Source: Verrucomicrobiota bacterium
Lineage (GTDB): Bacteria; Verrucomicrobiota; Verrucomicrobiia; Chthoniobacterales; Chthoniobacteraceae
Direction: 5' to 3'
Assembly: GCA_009885995.1 (NCBI GenBank)
Contig: VFJQ01000023.1
Coordinates: 90,904-154,903, forward strand
Length of the DNA stretch: 64,000 nt
This document shows, piece by piece, positions 24,576 through 33,141 of this stretch. The notes beneath the pieces were generated by a model. The model saw only the letters and a program-made list of their open reading frames with translations, made no database searches and was not told the origin of the DNA. Numbering within the stretch: the stretch's first letter is position 1; the number at the start of each line of letters is the position of its first letter. The translations under genes and the position numbers were made by a program.

Positions 24576-27500
24576 ATGCGCCGCCTTCTGATCGCCCTCT
24601 GTCTCGCCCTGCCTGCCGTCTCCTTCGCCCAGAAGAAGAACGACCAACTCCCGGAGCGCTCGGAGGCGGACATCCTGAAGACCGTCACCCTGCCCGAAGG
24701 CTACGAGGCGACCGTCTTCGGCAAGCCGCCGCAGGGTGGCTACCCGGTGCAGGTCAGCGCGGCCATCGATGGGACGATCTTCGTCGCCATCGACGAAAAC
24801 GGCTCGCTCGGGCGCGATCGGAACACGGCGGAGCAGAAGCCCGGTAAGGTCGTCCGCATGCGCGACACCGACGGCGATGGGCACGCGGATGAGTTCATCA
24901 CCTTCTGCGACGTCGAGAGCCCGCGCGGCGTGATCTGGGACGGCGTGCCAGTAGTCCAAAGTCCAAAGTCCAAGACTGCCGAAGGCAGGTCGAGGGGGAA
25001 ACATGGCGACAATCCAAAGTCCTCGCAGTCGAACGCGCCCACGCAGGGGAAGACTTTGGACTTCGGACCCTTGGACCTTGGACCCTACCGCCTCCCCGGC
25101 ACGCTCTACGTCATGCACCCGCCGAACCTCACCGCTTACACCGACACCGACGGCGACGGGAAATCCGACAAGCAGGAGGACATCCTCACCGGGCTCGGCT
25201 TCGGGCTCGATTTCCGCGGCGCGGATCACACCACGAATGGCTGCCGGCTCGGCATCGATGGCTTCATCTACATCGCGGTCGGCGACTACGGCTTCACGAA
25301 AGCGGTCGCCAAGGACGGCACCACGCTCACCAACCGCGGCGGCGGCATCGTGCGCATCCGGCCCGATGGCACCGGCTTCGAGATCGTCTCGCGCGGCCAG
25401 CGCAACATCTACGACGTGGCCGTCTCGCCCACGCTCGACCTCTTCACCCGCGACAACACCAACGACGGCGGCGGCTGGAACGTGCGCCTGAGCTTCGTCC
25501 CGCCCGGCGCGCACATGGGCTACCCGTATTTGTTCAAAAACTTCCCCGAAGACCGGCTCGACGCGCTGGCCGATCTCGGCGGCGGCAGCCCGTGCGGCGC
25601 GCTCTGGCTCGATGAACCGGGGCTGCCGAAGGGGCTCTTCACCGTCGAGTGGGGCGCGGGCGGCATCTTCTACCACGACGATCTCGTGCCCGACGGCGCC
25701 GGGTGGAAGCTGGCCGGTGTAGCGTCCGCTGTCCCAGCGGACAGTGCGCTGGGACAGCGGACGCTACAGCCCGACGGCAGGAAGACCCCGACGGTGAAGC
25801 CGAACCAATGGATCAAAATGGTCCGCCCGACCGACATGGACGTGGACGCCAGCGGCCGCCTCTACATCACGAGCTGGGAAGGCGCGACGTTCAACTACAA
25901 CGGGCCCTTCGCGGGGTATGTGCTGCGGGTGGTGAAGAAGGGGGCGGGGAAGGTGGCTGTGCTGGAGATTGCGAAGGCGAAGCCGGCGGAACTTGTGCAG
26001 CTCATCAATTCGCCAAGCGGCGTCGTTCGTCAGGCGACGCAGCGAGAATTGATTCGTCGCGGTGCGAACGAAGACGTGCTGATCGGCTTGATGAAGATCG
26101 CGCACTCGAAAGCGCCGTTGGAAATTCGCGTGGCGGCCTTGTATTCGGCGCTGCAATCGATCCCCGCATCGAACAAGCCGCTCGAAATGTTTTTTCCGCA
26201 GATGCTCGGGCCGATCTTCGACGCGGGCGACGCGCGTGAGTTCGGGCTGCGGTTGGCGGGTGACTTTCCGAAGCGCCTCGAAGGATTTGGTTTCAGCCCC
26301 GAAATTCTCGCTGACGCGAGCCCCCGCGCCCGCGCCGCCGCGATCACCGCGCTGCGCCGGCTGCACAAGACCGACGCCGCGCCTTCCATCCTCCCGCTCG
26401 TCGCCGATCCCGACCCGGTCGTCGCGCACCTTGCCGTGCGGGCGCTCAGCGAGTTGAAGGCGGTGCAGCCTTGCCTCGCTGCGCTCGATTCCACCGACGC
26501 CAAGGTGCAGCCCGGCGCCTTGCGCGCGCTCTACGGCATCTCCGATCCCGCCGTCGTGGACGGTCTCCTTTCCCGCCTTGGCGGCGCGAAAGGCGAGCTG
26601 CGCCGCGGCATCCTCAACGCGCTCTGCCGCCTCGCCAACCAGGACGCGCCTTACACCGACCCGAGCGTGTGGTGGGGCACGCGGCCCGATACGAGCGGCC
26701 CGGTTTACCAGCCCATCGCGTGGAGCGAGACCGACAAGATCACCGCCGCGCTCAAGACCGCGCTCGAGAAGTCCGACGCCGACGATGCGAAGTGGCTCGT
26801 GCAGCGCATGTATGCCACGAAGGTGAACTTCCCCGACCTCGTGGAACTCATGCTCGCCAAGGCCGGCAGCGACACGCCCGCCAAGCTCGAAGCCATCGAG
26901 GGCATGATCCGCGCCGACAATTCGCTCCCCGCCGAGGGCGTCGCCGCGCTGCAAAGCATCGCCACCGATGACCGGCAAGCCATCGAGCTGCGCGTGCGCG
27001 CGCTGCGGGTCTTCCAGCGCTGCGCGGAGAATGGCACCGTCTTCCCCGGCGCCGTCGCCGCCTTTGCCCCGCTCGCCGGACACGACATCGGCGACGCGAA
27101 GCTCACCGCCGCGTTCGAGGACTTCACCCGCGGCGCGCATAACGGCAAATGGGTCGGCGATTACGCGAAACATCTCACCGGCAAGGACGCCGCCACGCGC
27201 CAGCTCGCCGCGACCGTGCTCGTGAATCTGTCCACCAGCCGCGTCGGCAAGGAGCAGGATCGCGACGCCGCGAAGAAGGCCGTGGAGAAAGCCTTCGCGC
27301 AGCCCGAGCCCGCCGCCGCGCTGCTCGCCGCGATCGCCCGCACCGGCGCGAAGCCTTACGCCGAGCAGGTGAAGGCGAAGCTGAACGATCCCAACAACGC
27401 CGTGGCCGAAGCCGCTCTCTTCGCCTTCCAAAAACTCGGCGGCGGCGACAAGCCGGCGAAGATGATCGGCGAGATGAAATACGAGGAGGTCCTCGCCGCC

Positions 27501-27926
27501 GTGCAGCGCGGTGGCGACGTGAAAGCGGGCAGCGAGATGTTCCTCAAAGCCGCCTGCATCGCCTGCCACACCATCAACGCCGACGAGCCGCCGAAAGGCC
27601 CGATCCTCAGCGCCGTCGCGAAGATCTACGACCGCGCCGCGCTGACCGAGAGCATCCTCAAGCCGAGCGCGAAGATCGCGCAGGGCTTTGAGAGCACGTG
27701 GATCAAGACGAAGAAAGGTGAGCAGGTGGAAGGCTTCGTGACGCGCGAAGGCGGCGACAGCGTGGACATCCGCAACATCGCCGGCCAGACCGTGCTCGTG
27801 GAGAAAGCCGACATCGCCGAGCGAGGCCACCGCGACATCTCGATCATGCCCGAGGGCCTGCTCAACGCCTTCACGACCGCCGACATCGCGAACCTGCTCG
27901 CGTGGATGGAGTCGCTGAAGAAGTGA
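24576..27926 (+). CDS. PVC-type dehydrogenase / HEAT / cytochrome c protein with repeat insertions
   Basis: Exported 1116-residue protein (signal MRRLLIALCLALPAVSFA). A PVC membrane-bound-dehydrogenase propeller (about 30-475: PEGYEATVFGKPP, MRDTDGDGHADEF, DFRGADHTTNGCRLG, RNIYDVAVSPTLDLFTRDN) is followed by HEAT-like repeats (about 480-950). A cytochrome c domain has CIACH at 994-998 and the usual ending DISIMPEGLLNAFTTADIANLLAWM. It probably passes electrons from a carbohydrate or alcohol substrate; cofactor and substrate unknown. Two repeat-derived insertions interrupt the propeller in frame: residues about 126-171 and about 382-397. Paralogue of the C-terminal half of the gene at 2876-6829. 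Confidence 0.9.
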   Translation: MRRLLIALCLALPAVSFAQKKNDQLPERSEADILKTVTLPEGYEATVFGKPPQGGYPVQVSAAIDGTIFVAIDENGSLGRDRNTAEQKPGKVVRMRDTDGDGHADEFITFCDVESPRGVIWDGVPVVQSPKSKTAEGRSRGKHGDNPKSSQSNAPTQGKTLDFGPLDLGPYRLPGTLYVMHPPNLTAYTDTDGDGKSDKQEDILTGLGFGLDFRGADHTTNGCRLGIDGFIYIAVGDYGFTKAVAKDGTTLTNRGGGIVRIRPDGTGFEIVSRGQRNIYDVAVSPTLDLFTRDNTNDGGGWNVRLSFVPPGAHMGYPYLFKNFPEDRLDALADLGGGSPCGALWLDEPGLPKGLFTVEWGAGGIFYHDDLVPDGAGWKLAGVASAVPADSALGQRTLQPDGRKTPTVKPNQWIKMVRPTDMDVDASGRLYITSWEGATFNYNGPFAGYVLRVVKKGAGKVAVLEIAKAKPAELVQLINSPSGVVRQATQRELIRRGANEDVLIGLMKIAHSKAPLEIRVAALYSALQSIPASNKPLEMFFPQMLGPIFDAGDAREFGLRLAGDFPKRLEGFGFSPEILADASPRARAAAITALRRLHKTDAAPSILPLVADPDPVVAHLAVRALSELKAVQPCLAALDSTDAKVQPGALRALYGISDPAVVDGLLSRLGGAKGELRRGILNALCRLANQDAPYTDPSVWWGTRPDTSGPVYQPIAWSETDKITAALKTALEKSDADDAKWLVQRMYATKVNFPDLVELMLAKAGSDTPAKLEAIEGMIRADNSLPAEGVAALQSIATDDRQAIELRVRALRVFQRCAENGTVFPGAVAAFAPLAGHDIGDAKLTAAFEDFTRGAHNGKWVGDYAKHLTGKDAATRQLAATVLVNLSTSRVGKEQDRDAAKKAVEKAFAQPEPAAALLAAIARTGAKPYAEQVKAKLNDPNNAVAEAALFAFQKLGGGDKPAKMIGEMKYEEVLAAVQRGGDVKAGSEMFLKAACIACHTINADEPPKGPILSAVAKIYDRAALTESILKPSAKIAQGFESTWIKTKKGEQVEGFVTREGGDSVDIRNIAGQTVLVEKADIAERGHRDISIMPEGLLNAFTTADIANLLAWMESLKK
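24951..25088. repeat. In-frame inverted repeat inside the dehydrogenase gene (GTCCAAA family)
   Basis: Left AGTCCAAAGTCCAAAGTCC and right GGACTTCGGACCCTTGGACC form an imperfect inverted repeat of about 138 bp around an unrelated centre. It encodes a Ser/Lys/Gly-rich stretch (QSPKSKTAEGRSRG onward) between GVIWDGVPVV and YRLPGTLYVM, where the family otherwise runs on without a gap. Confidence 0.88.
25719..25767. repeat. In-frame GGTAGGG-family element inside the dehydrogenase gene
   Basis: GTAGCGTCCGCTGTCCCAGC and its near-perfect reverse complement make a compact 49-bp palindrome in the same family as the intergenic elements at 15130, 17303 and 44226. It is read in the frame that avoids the TAG and encodes VASAVPADSALGQRTL. 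Confidence 0.88.
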
Positions 27927-27927
27927 C

Positions 27928-28045
27928 GGTGGAACGCGCGCTCCGAGCGCGTTTTCTCCACACCGCGGGCGCAGCCCGCCACTTCTCCCAGTTTGCCGGC
28001 TTCGCCGGGCTGCAATGAAAACGCGCTCGGAGCGCGCGTTCCACC
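27928..28045. repeat. Inverted-repeat element, GGTGGAACGCGCG family
   Basis: GGTGGAACGCGCGCTCCGAG and its matching CTCGGAGCGCGCGTTCCACC are the outer arms of a 118-bp intergenic element that also contains inner hairpins (CGCGGGC...GCCCGCC). It begins 2 nt after the dehydrogenase stop and could act as a transcript end or processing hairpin. Confidence 0.88.
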
Positions 28046-28092
28046 ATCTCGACGGATTCCCGAGCGTCTCGTAGGTTCGATCCTTTCACCCC

Positions 28093-29289
28093 TTGCCCGA
28101 ACCTCATCCAACCGCACCTCGCTGGAAACTCGCGACGCTCTTTTTCCTGAGCGGCGCGGCGCTGGGGATGTGGAATGTGAACTTCGGCAACGTGCTCCGC
28201 ACGCATGGGCTCGAGCACATCATCGGCTACGCGTATGCGTGCAGCGGCGTGGCGGCGTTCATCTCGCCGCTGGCGATCGGCGCGCTGGCGGATCAAGCCG
28301 TGTCGCCGCTGCGCATCGTGCGCTGGCTGGCGGTGCTGACGGCGGGCGCGCTCACGCTGCTCTTCGTGGCGATCGAACGCGGCTGGGGCGTGATGCCGGT
28401 GCTCGCGCTCGCGCAGCTCCAGGCGATCTGCGCCGCGCCGATCTTCGGCCTCTGCACGAGCATCGTGATGTCCGAGCTGGACGACGCTGGCCGCGAGTTT
28501 GGCCCGGTGCGCTCGCTCGCGACGCTCGGCTGGATGGTCGCGGGCTGGATCGTGAGCTTCATCCTGAATGCGGATACTTCGACGCTGAGCGGCTACGCGG
28601 GCGCGGTGGCGTGGCTGGTGACCGCGGCATTCACCTTCGCGCTGCCCTCGCCGGCGCCGATCGCACGCGAGGGCCCGCGCGATGTCTTCGGGCTCTCGGC
28701 GCTGGCGCTGCTGCGCGATCACAATCACCGCGTCGTCTTCCTCGCCGCCGCGCTCTACAACATCCCGATGGCGGCGTTCTATCCGTTCACGCCGATCCAT
28801 CTCACGCAGCTCGGCGTCGATCACGCCACGGCGGCGATGAGCATCGGACAGATCAGCGAGTTGATCTCGATGTTCCTCCTCGCCGGGCTCATCGCGCGGC
28901 TGCGGCTCAAGCGCGTCTTCCTCGTCGGCGTCGGATTCGGTGTGCTGCGTTTTGCGCTTTGCGGGCTCGATACGAAGGCGTGGCTGATCACCGGCATCGC
29001 GCTGCACGGGTTTGCGTTCACGCTCTTCTTTATCACCGCGCAGATCTACCTCGAGCAGCGGGTCGATCCCGCGATGCGCGCCCGCGCGCAGGCGCTGCTG
29101 AGCGTGATGCTCTCCGGCATCGGCGCGCTGATCGGCTTCCTCGGCAATGGCTGGTGGCGGAACGCCTGCGCGACACCGCTCGGCACGGATTGGCCGCGGT
29201 TCTGGTTCGGCGTGAGCGGAGTTGCGGCGCTGGTCGGCGTGTGGTTTGCGTTCAGCTACCGTGGGCGGGCAAAAACGCAGTCATCCTGA
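28093..29289 (+). CDS. MFS transporter (LacY/NupG-like sugar or nucleoside symporter)
   Basis: 398 residues from a TTG start at 28093; no in-frame ATG precedes the first membrane helix. Twelve hydrophobic segments are evident, starting WKLATLFFLSGAALGMWNVNFGNVL. A loop 2-3 signature-like PLAIGALADQAVSPLRIVR and a long central loop after FALPSPAPIA are present. The pattern resembles the nucleoside:H+ symporter/oligosaccharide symporter branch of the MFS. Substrate probably a breakdown product from the adjacent catabolic genes (inference). The stop codon is the TGA of the repeat element TCATCCTGAGCGG, so the last residues (TQSS) are repeat-encoded. Confidence 0.88.
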   Translation: MPEPHPTAPRWKLATLFFLSGAALGMWNVNFGNVLRTHGLEHIIGYAYACSGVAAFISPLAIGALADQAVSPLRIVRWLAVLTAGALTLLFVAIERGWGVMPVLALAQLQAICAAPIFGLCTSIVMSELDDAGREFGPVRSLATLGWMVAGWIVSFILNADTSTLSGYAGAVAWLVTAAFTFALPSPAPIAREGPRDVFGLSALALLRDHNHRVVFLAAALYNIPMAAFYPFTPIHLTQLGVDHATAAMSIGQISELISMFLLAGLIARLRLKRVFLVGVGFGVLRFALCGLDTKAWLITGIALHGFAFTLFFITAQIYLEQRVDPAMRARAQALLSVMLSGIGALIGFLGNGWWRNACATPLGTDWPRFWFGVSGVAALVGVWFAFSYRGRAKTQSS

Positions 29290-29444
29290 GCGGAGCGCCG
29301 CTTCGCGCAGCGAAAGGCGCGGAGTCGAAGGACCCCGTAATCCGTCGTGAGACTTTCGCTGCGGGAGTCTCAGGCAGTCTGCACGGGGTCCTTCGACTGC
29401 GCACCGCGCCGCCTTCGCCCACCGCGGCGCTCCGCTCAGGATGA
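29281..29444. repeat. Inverted-repeat element, TCATCCTGAGCGG family
   Basis: TCATCCTGAGCGGAGCGCCG pairs with CGGCGCTCCGCTCAGGATGA at the far end. Inner arms GTCGAAGGACCCCGT and ACGGGGTCCTTCGAC also pair. The 164-bp element supplies the stop of the MFS gene and ends 54 bp before the sulfatase start. Confidence 0.92.
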
Positions 29445-29498
29445 CTCGCTATTTGGGCAGTCCCAAAACGCAGCGGCTCACGCTGTTCTCCCGCACAC

Positions 29499-30857
29499 AT
29501 GAAACGTCTCCTCCCGCTGCTCCTCGCACTCGTCGCCTCCTCCGCACTCGCCGCGGATCGCAAGCCGAACGTCCTCGTGATCCTCGCCGACGACCTCGGC
29601 TACGGCGAGCTAGGCTGCCAGGGCTTCACGAAGGAAATCCCGACGCCGAACGTGGACTCGATCGCGGCGCACGGCGTGCGCTTCACGAACGGCTACGTGA
29701 GCGGACCATATTGCTCGCCGACGCGCGCGGGACTGATGACCGGGCGCTATCAGACGCGCTTCGGGCATGAGTTTAATCCCGGCCCCGGACCAAGCGCGCC
29801 CGGCATCGGGCTCTCGCTCAAGGAGACGACGATCGGCGACCGGATGAAGGCCGCGGGTTACGCGACCGGCTGGTTCGGCAAATCGCATCTCGGCTACGAG
29901 CCGGAGTATCACCCGCTCAAGCGCGGCTTCGATGCGTATTACGGCTTCCTCGGCGGGGCGCGCGATTACTTCGACACGCCGAAGCCCGTCAGTCCGATGC
30001 TGCGCGGCACTGAGCCGGCGGGGAAATTTGAATACACCACCGAGGCGATCGGCGCGGAGGCAGTCGCGTTCATTGGGAAACAGCGCAGCGAGCCGTGGTT
30101 CACCTACCTCGCGTTCAATGCGGTCCATTCGCCGATGCAGGCGACGGAAAAATATCTCAGCCGCTTCCCGAACATCACCGACAAGAAACGCCAGACCTAC
30201 GCGGCGATGCAGTCCGCACTCGACGACGCGGTCGGCACGGTGCTCGCGAAAATCCGCGAGCTGAAGCAGGAGGAGAACACACTCATCTTTTTCTTCACCG
30301 ACAACGGCGGTCCGACCTCGAACAACACTTCGACCAACGGCCCGCTGCGCGGCTTCAAGGCGCAGACGTGGGAAGGCGGCATCCGCGTGCCGTGGATGGT
30401 GCAGTGGAAAGGCCGCATCCCCGCGGGCAAGACCGACGATCGCCCGGTGATCCAGCTCGACATTCTACCCACCGCGCTCGCTGCCGCGGGCGTGGAGGCG
30501 AAGCCGGAATGGAAGCTCGATGGCGTGAATCTGCTGCCGTTCATCCTCGGCGAGAAGACGGGCGCACCGCACGAGGCGTTGTATTGGCGCTTCGGGCAGC
30601 AGATCGCCGTGCGCATGGGCGACTGGAAACTCGTGAAAGCCACGGGCAATCCGACCATGGAAAGCGGTGGTGCGGCGAGCACCGAGGGTGCGGATCTTTA
30701 CAACCTCGCGAAGGACATCGGCGAAAAGGAAAACCTCGCGAGCAAGGAACCTGAAAAGTTCAAGCAACTCGCCGCCGCGTGGGACAAATGGAACGCCGGG
30801 AATATCGAGCCAGCCTGGGCCGGCGCCAAACGCGCGAACGCGAAGCGGAAGAAGTAA
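29499..30857 (+). CDS. Arylsulfatase-type sulfatase
   Basis: Secreted 452-residue sulfatase (signal MKRLLPLLLALVASSALA). Metal-site motif LADDLGYGELGC near residue 30. Catalytic CSPTRAGLMTGRY has C72, the residue matured to formylglycine by a sulfatase-modifying enzyme that is not encoded here. Other blocks: WFGKSHLG, FFFTDNGGPTSNN, GFKAQTWEGGIRVPWMVQW. It starts a run of four same-strand genes (sulfatase, PQQ-propeller, amidohydrolase, PSD1) that looks like a polysaccharide-utilisation block. Specific substrate unknown. Confidence 0.95.
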   Translation: MKRLLPLLLALVASSALAADRKPNVLVILADDLGYGELGCQGFTKEIPTPNVDSIAAHGVRFTNGYVSGPYCSPTRAGLMTGRYQTRFGHEFNPGPGPSAPGIGLSLKETTIGDRMKAAGYATGWFGKSHLGYEPEYHPLKRGFDAYYGFLGGARDYFDTPKPVSPMLRGTEPAGKFEYTTEAIGAEAVAFIGKQRSEPWFTYLAFNAVHSPMQATEKYLSRFPNITDKKRQTYAAMQSALDDAVGTVLAKIRELKQEENTLIFFFTDNGGPTSNNTSTNGPLRGFKAQTWEGGIRVPWMVQWKGRIPAGKTDDRPVIQLDILPTALAAAGVEAKPEWKLDGVNLLPFILGEKTGAPHEALYWRFGQQIAVRMGDWKLVKATGNPTMESGGAASTEGADLYNLAKDIGEKENLASKEPEKFKQLAAAWDKWNAGNIEPAWAGAKRANAKRKK

Positions 30858-30909
30858 CTCCACCACTGCGCGGCTTGCCCACGCCGCAGACCTCGATAAG
30901 AACCCGCCC

Positions 30910-32190
30910 GTGAATCCGCTCCTCCGCACTTCGCTCGCCCTCGTCTTCGCATCCACCACGCTCGCTGGCGACTGGCCGCAGTGGCGTGGCCCGGATCGCA
31001 GCGGCGTGGTGAAAGACCCCGCGCACAAACTCGAAACGCTGCCTGCCGAGCCGAAGACGCTGTGGTCGATCGAAGCGGGGCCGGGCCAGTCGTCGCCGCT
31101 CGTCGTGGGCGATCGTGTCGTCTTCATGGACGGCATCGACGCGCAGGAGACCGCGCATTGCCTCGACCTGAAAACGGGCAAGGAGCTGTGGCGCGTGGCG
31201 ATCGGGCCGATGGTCGAATTCCAAAATGCCTACGGCGAAGGCCCTCGCTGCACGCCGCTCGTCGATGGCGACCGCGTGTATGCGCAGTCGTGCGGTGGCG
31301 AGTTTAAGTGCCTCGCGCTCAAGGACGGCAAGCAGCTCTGGGCCGTGAGCTTCGGCAAGGACTACGGCGCGACCTTCATCGGCAACAAGAGCGGCGACCC
31401 CGCTGCAAAGGAAACCGCCTCGCGCCGCCACGGCAACAACGGCAGCGGTGCGATCGACGGCAACCGCGTCTTCGTGCCCGTCGGCAGCGTCGAGAAGGGC
31501 ACGCTCATCGCCTTCGACAAAATGACCGGCAAACAGCTCTGGGCCGCGGGCAATGACAACACGGCTTACTCCAGCGTCGTCGTCGCCACGCTCGCCGGCA
31601 CGCGGCAGGTGCTGCATCTCACCGGCGATGCGCTCATGGGCGTGGACGTTGCAACCGGCAAAATCCTCTGGCGCGAACCACTCAAGACCGGCGCGAAGCG
31701 ACACGTCTTCACGCCGCTTATCGATGGCGACACCGTCACCGTCGCGTCGTCGAGCATCGGCACGATCCGCTTCCGCATCGTGAAGTCGGGTGGCGAAATC
31801 AAAGCCGAGCGGGCGTGGGAAAATCTGCCGCTCAAGACGATCATCAGCACCGGCACGCAAGTCGGCGACACGCTCTTCACCGTCGGTCCGGGGAACCGCT
31901 GCGACCTCGTCGCCATCGATGCGAAGACGGGTGCCGAGAAGTGGAAGCAGAGCGGGCTGGGCGACTACGCGAGCATCACCGCCGTGAACGACAAACTGCT
32001 CGTGCTCGACTCGACCGGCGAGCTGCGGCTCGTCCGCGCCAGCGCCGACAAATACGAGGAACTCGGCCGCGCGCAGGTCGCCGCGAAGACGTGGGCCTCG
32101 CCTGCTTACACGGACGGCAAGCTGGTCGTGAAGGACGGCAGCAAGCTCGCACTGGTGCAGCTCGAAGCCGATGTCCGCGGGAAGGAATAG
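30910..32190 (+). CDS. Secreted PQQ-binding-like beta-propeller protein
   Basis: 426 residues from the GTG at 30910, which opens a signal peptide (NPLLRTSLALVFASTTLAGDWPQWRGP). An open frame continues upstream inside the sulfatase gene but lacks protein character. The WPQWRGPDRSGV opening and repeated blade motifs (LDLKTGKELWR, LKDGKQLWA, FDKMTGKQLWA, VDVATGKILWR, IDAKTGAEKWK) mark a PQQ-like quinoprotein propeller common in PVC bacteria. Many members lack PQQ and act as binding or scaffolding proteins, so enzymatic activity is not assured. It overlaps the next gene by 20 nt. Confidence 0.92.
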   Translation: MNPLLRTSLALVFASTTLAGDWPQWRGPDRSGVVKDPAHKLETLPAEPKTLWSIEAGPGQSSPLVVGDRVVFMDGIDAQETAHCLDLKTGKELWRVAIGPMVEFQNAYGEGPRCTPLVDGDRVYAQSCGGEFKCLALKDGKQLWAVSFGKDYGATFIGNKSGDPAAKETASRRHGNNGSGAIDGNRVFVPVGSVEKGTLIAFDKMTGKQLWAAGNDNTAYSSVVVATLAGTRQVLHLTGDALMGVDVATGKILWREPLKTGAKRHVFTPLIDGDTVTVASSSIGTIRFRIVKSGGEIKAERAWENLPLKTIISTGTQVGDTLFTVGPGNRCDLVAIDAKTGAEKWKQSGLGDYASITAVNDKLLVLDSTGELRLVRASADKYEELGRAQVAAKTWASPAYTDGKLVVKDGSKLALVQLEADVRGKE

Positions 32191-33091
32191 CCGCCGCGCC
32201 TTCCTCGCGACGTGCGCCGGCGCCGCGCTCGCTCGCGCCGCCGAGCCGCTGCGGATCATCGATACGCACACGCACTTCTACGACCCGTCGCGCCCGCAAG
32301 GCGTGCCGTGGCCGGGGAAGGGCACGCCGCTCTACCGCACGGTGCTGCCCGTGGACTACATGGCACTCGCGAAGCCACACGGCATCGCCGGCACCGTCGT
32401 CGTCGAGGCGAGCCTGTGGGTGGAAGACAACCAATGGCTGCTCGACCTCGCCACGCGCGAGCCGTTCATCGTCGGCATCGTCGGCAATCTCGATCCGCTC
32501 GCCGCGCAGTTCGCCGCGAACCTCGCGCGCTTCGCAAAGAACCCGCTCTTCCGCGGCATCCGCGTCTCCGGAAGCAAGCTGATCGAACACGGCACCACGC
32601 CCGCCTTTCTCGACGCGATGCGCCGCCTCGCCGACGCCGGCCTCTCGCTCGATCTCAACGGTGGCGCATACCTCCCATTCGTCCCACCGCTCACAAAAGC
32701 CGTGAGCAATCTGCGCATCATGATCGACCACGTCGGCGGCGCGGGCGACGCCGCTTCGCTGAAGCCCGAGTGGCGCGACGGCATCCGCGCCGCGGGCGAA
32801 AGCGCGAACGTCTTCTGCAAGGTAAGCGCCTTGGCCGAGCAGACCCGCACCGCGTCCGGCCAGGCGCCGACGGACCCCGCCTACTACCGGCCGATCCTCG
32901 ACGCCGTGTGGGAAGCCTTCGGCGCCGATCGTGTCGTCTATGGCAGCAACTGGCCGGTTTCGGAGAAAGGCACCAGCTTCGCCAACTGCCTGCGCATCGT
33001 GCGCGAGTATTTCGCCACGAAGGGACCCGAGGCGGAGGCGAAGTATTTCGTGAAGAACTCGCGCGCGGTCTATCGCTGGCTCGACCGCTAA
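32171..33091 (+). CDS. Tat-exported amidohydrolase (TIM-barrel metal hydrolase)
   Basis: 306 residues. The N-terminus carries a twin-arginine signal (RNSRRAFLATCAGAALARA). The mature part is an Amidohydro_2 (COG3618) barrel: IIDTHTHFYDP with the HxH metal pair, VVVEAS, LSLDLNGGAY, IMIDHVGG, FCKVSALAEQ and YGSNWPVS with the terminal acidic/Trp region. Relatives hydrolyse lactones or decarboxylate aromatic acids; for sugar pathways, L-fuconolactone-type hydrolases are the closest known role. Substrate here is inferred only from the surrounding catabolic genes. ATG 32171 lies within the end of the previous gene. Confidence 0.9.
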   Translation: MSAGRNSRRAFLATCAGAALARAAEPLRIIDTHTHFYDPSRPQGVPWPGKGTPLYRTVLPVDYMALAKPHGIAGTVVVEASLWVEDNQWLLDLATREPFIVGIVGNLDPLAAQFAANLARFAKNPLFRGIRVSGSKLIEHGTTPAFLDAMRRLADAGLSLDLNGGAYLPFVPPLTKAVSNLRIMIDHVGGAGDAASLKPEWRDGIRAAGESANVFCKVSALAEQTRTASGQAPTDPAYYRPILDAVWEAFGADRVVYGSNWPVSEKGTSFANCLRIVREYFATKGPEAEAKYFVKNSRAVYRWLDR

Positions 33092-33141
33092 TCGGCGCGC
33101 AACTCCGCGCTCCCGGCGCGGTTCCAGTCAGCACCGTTGCC

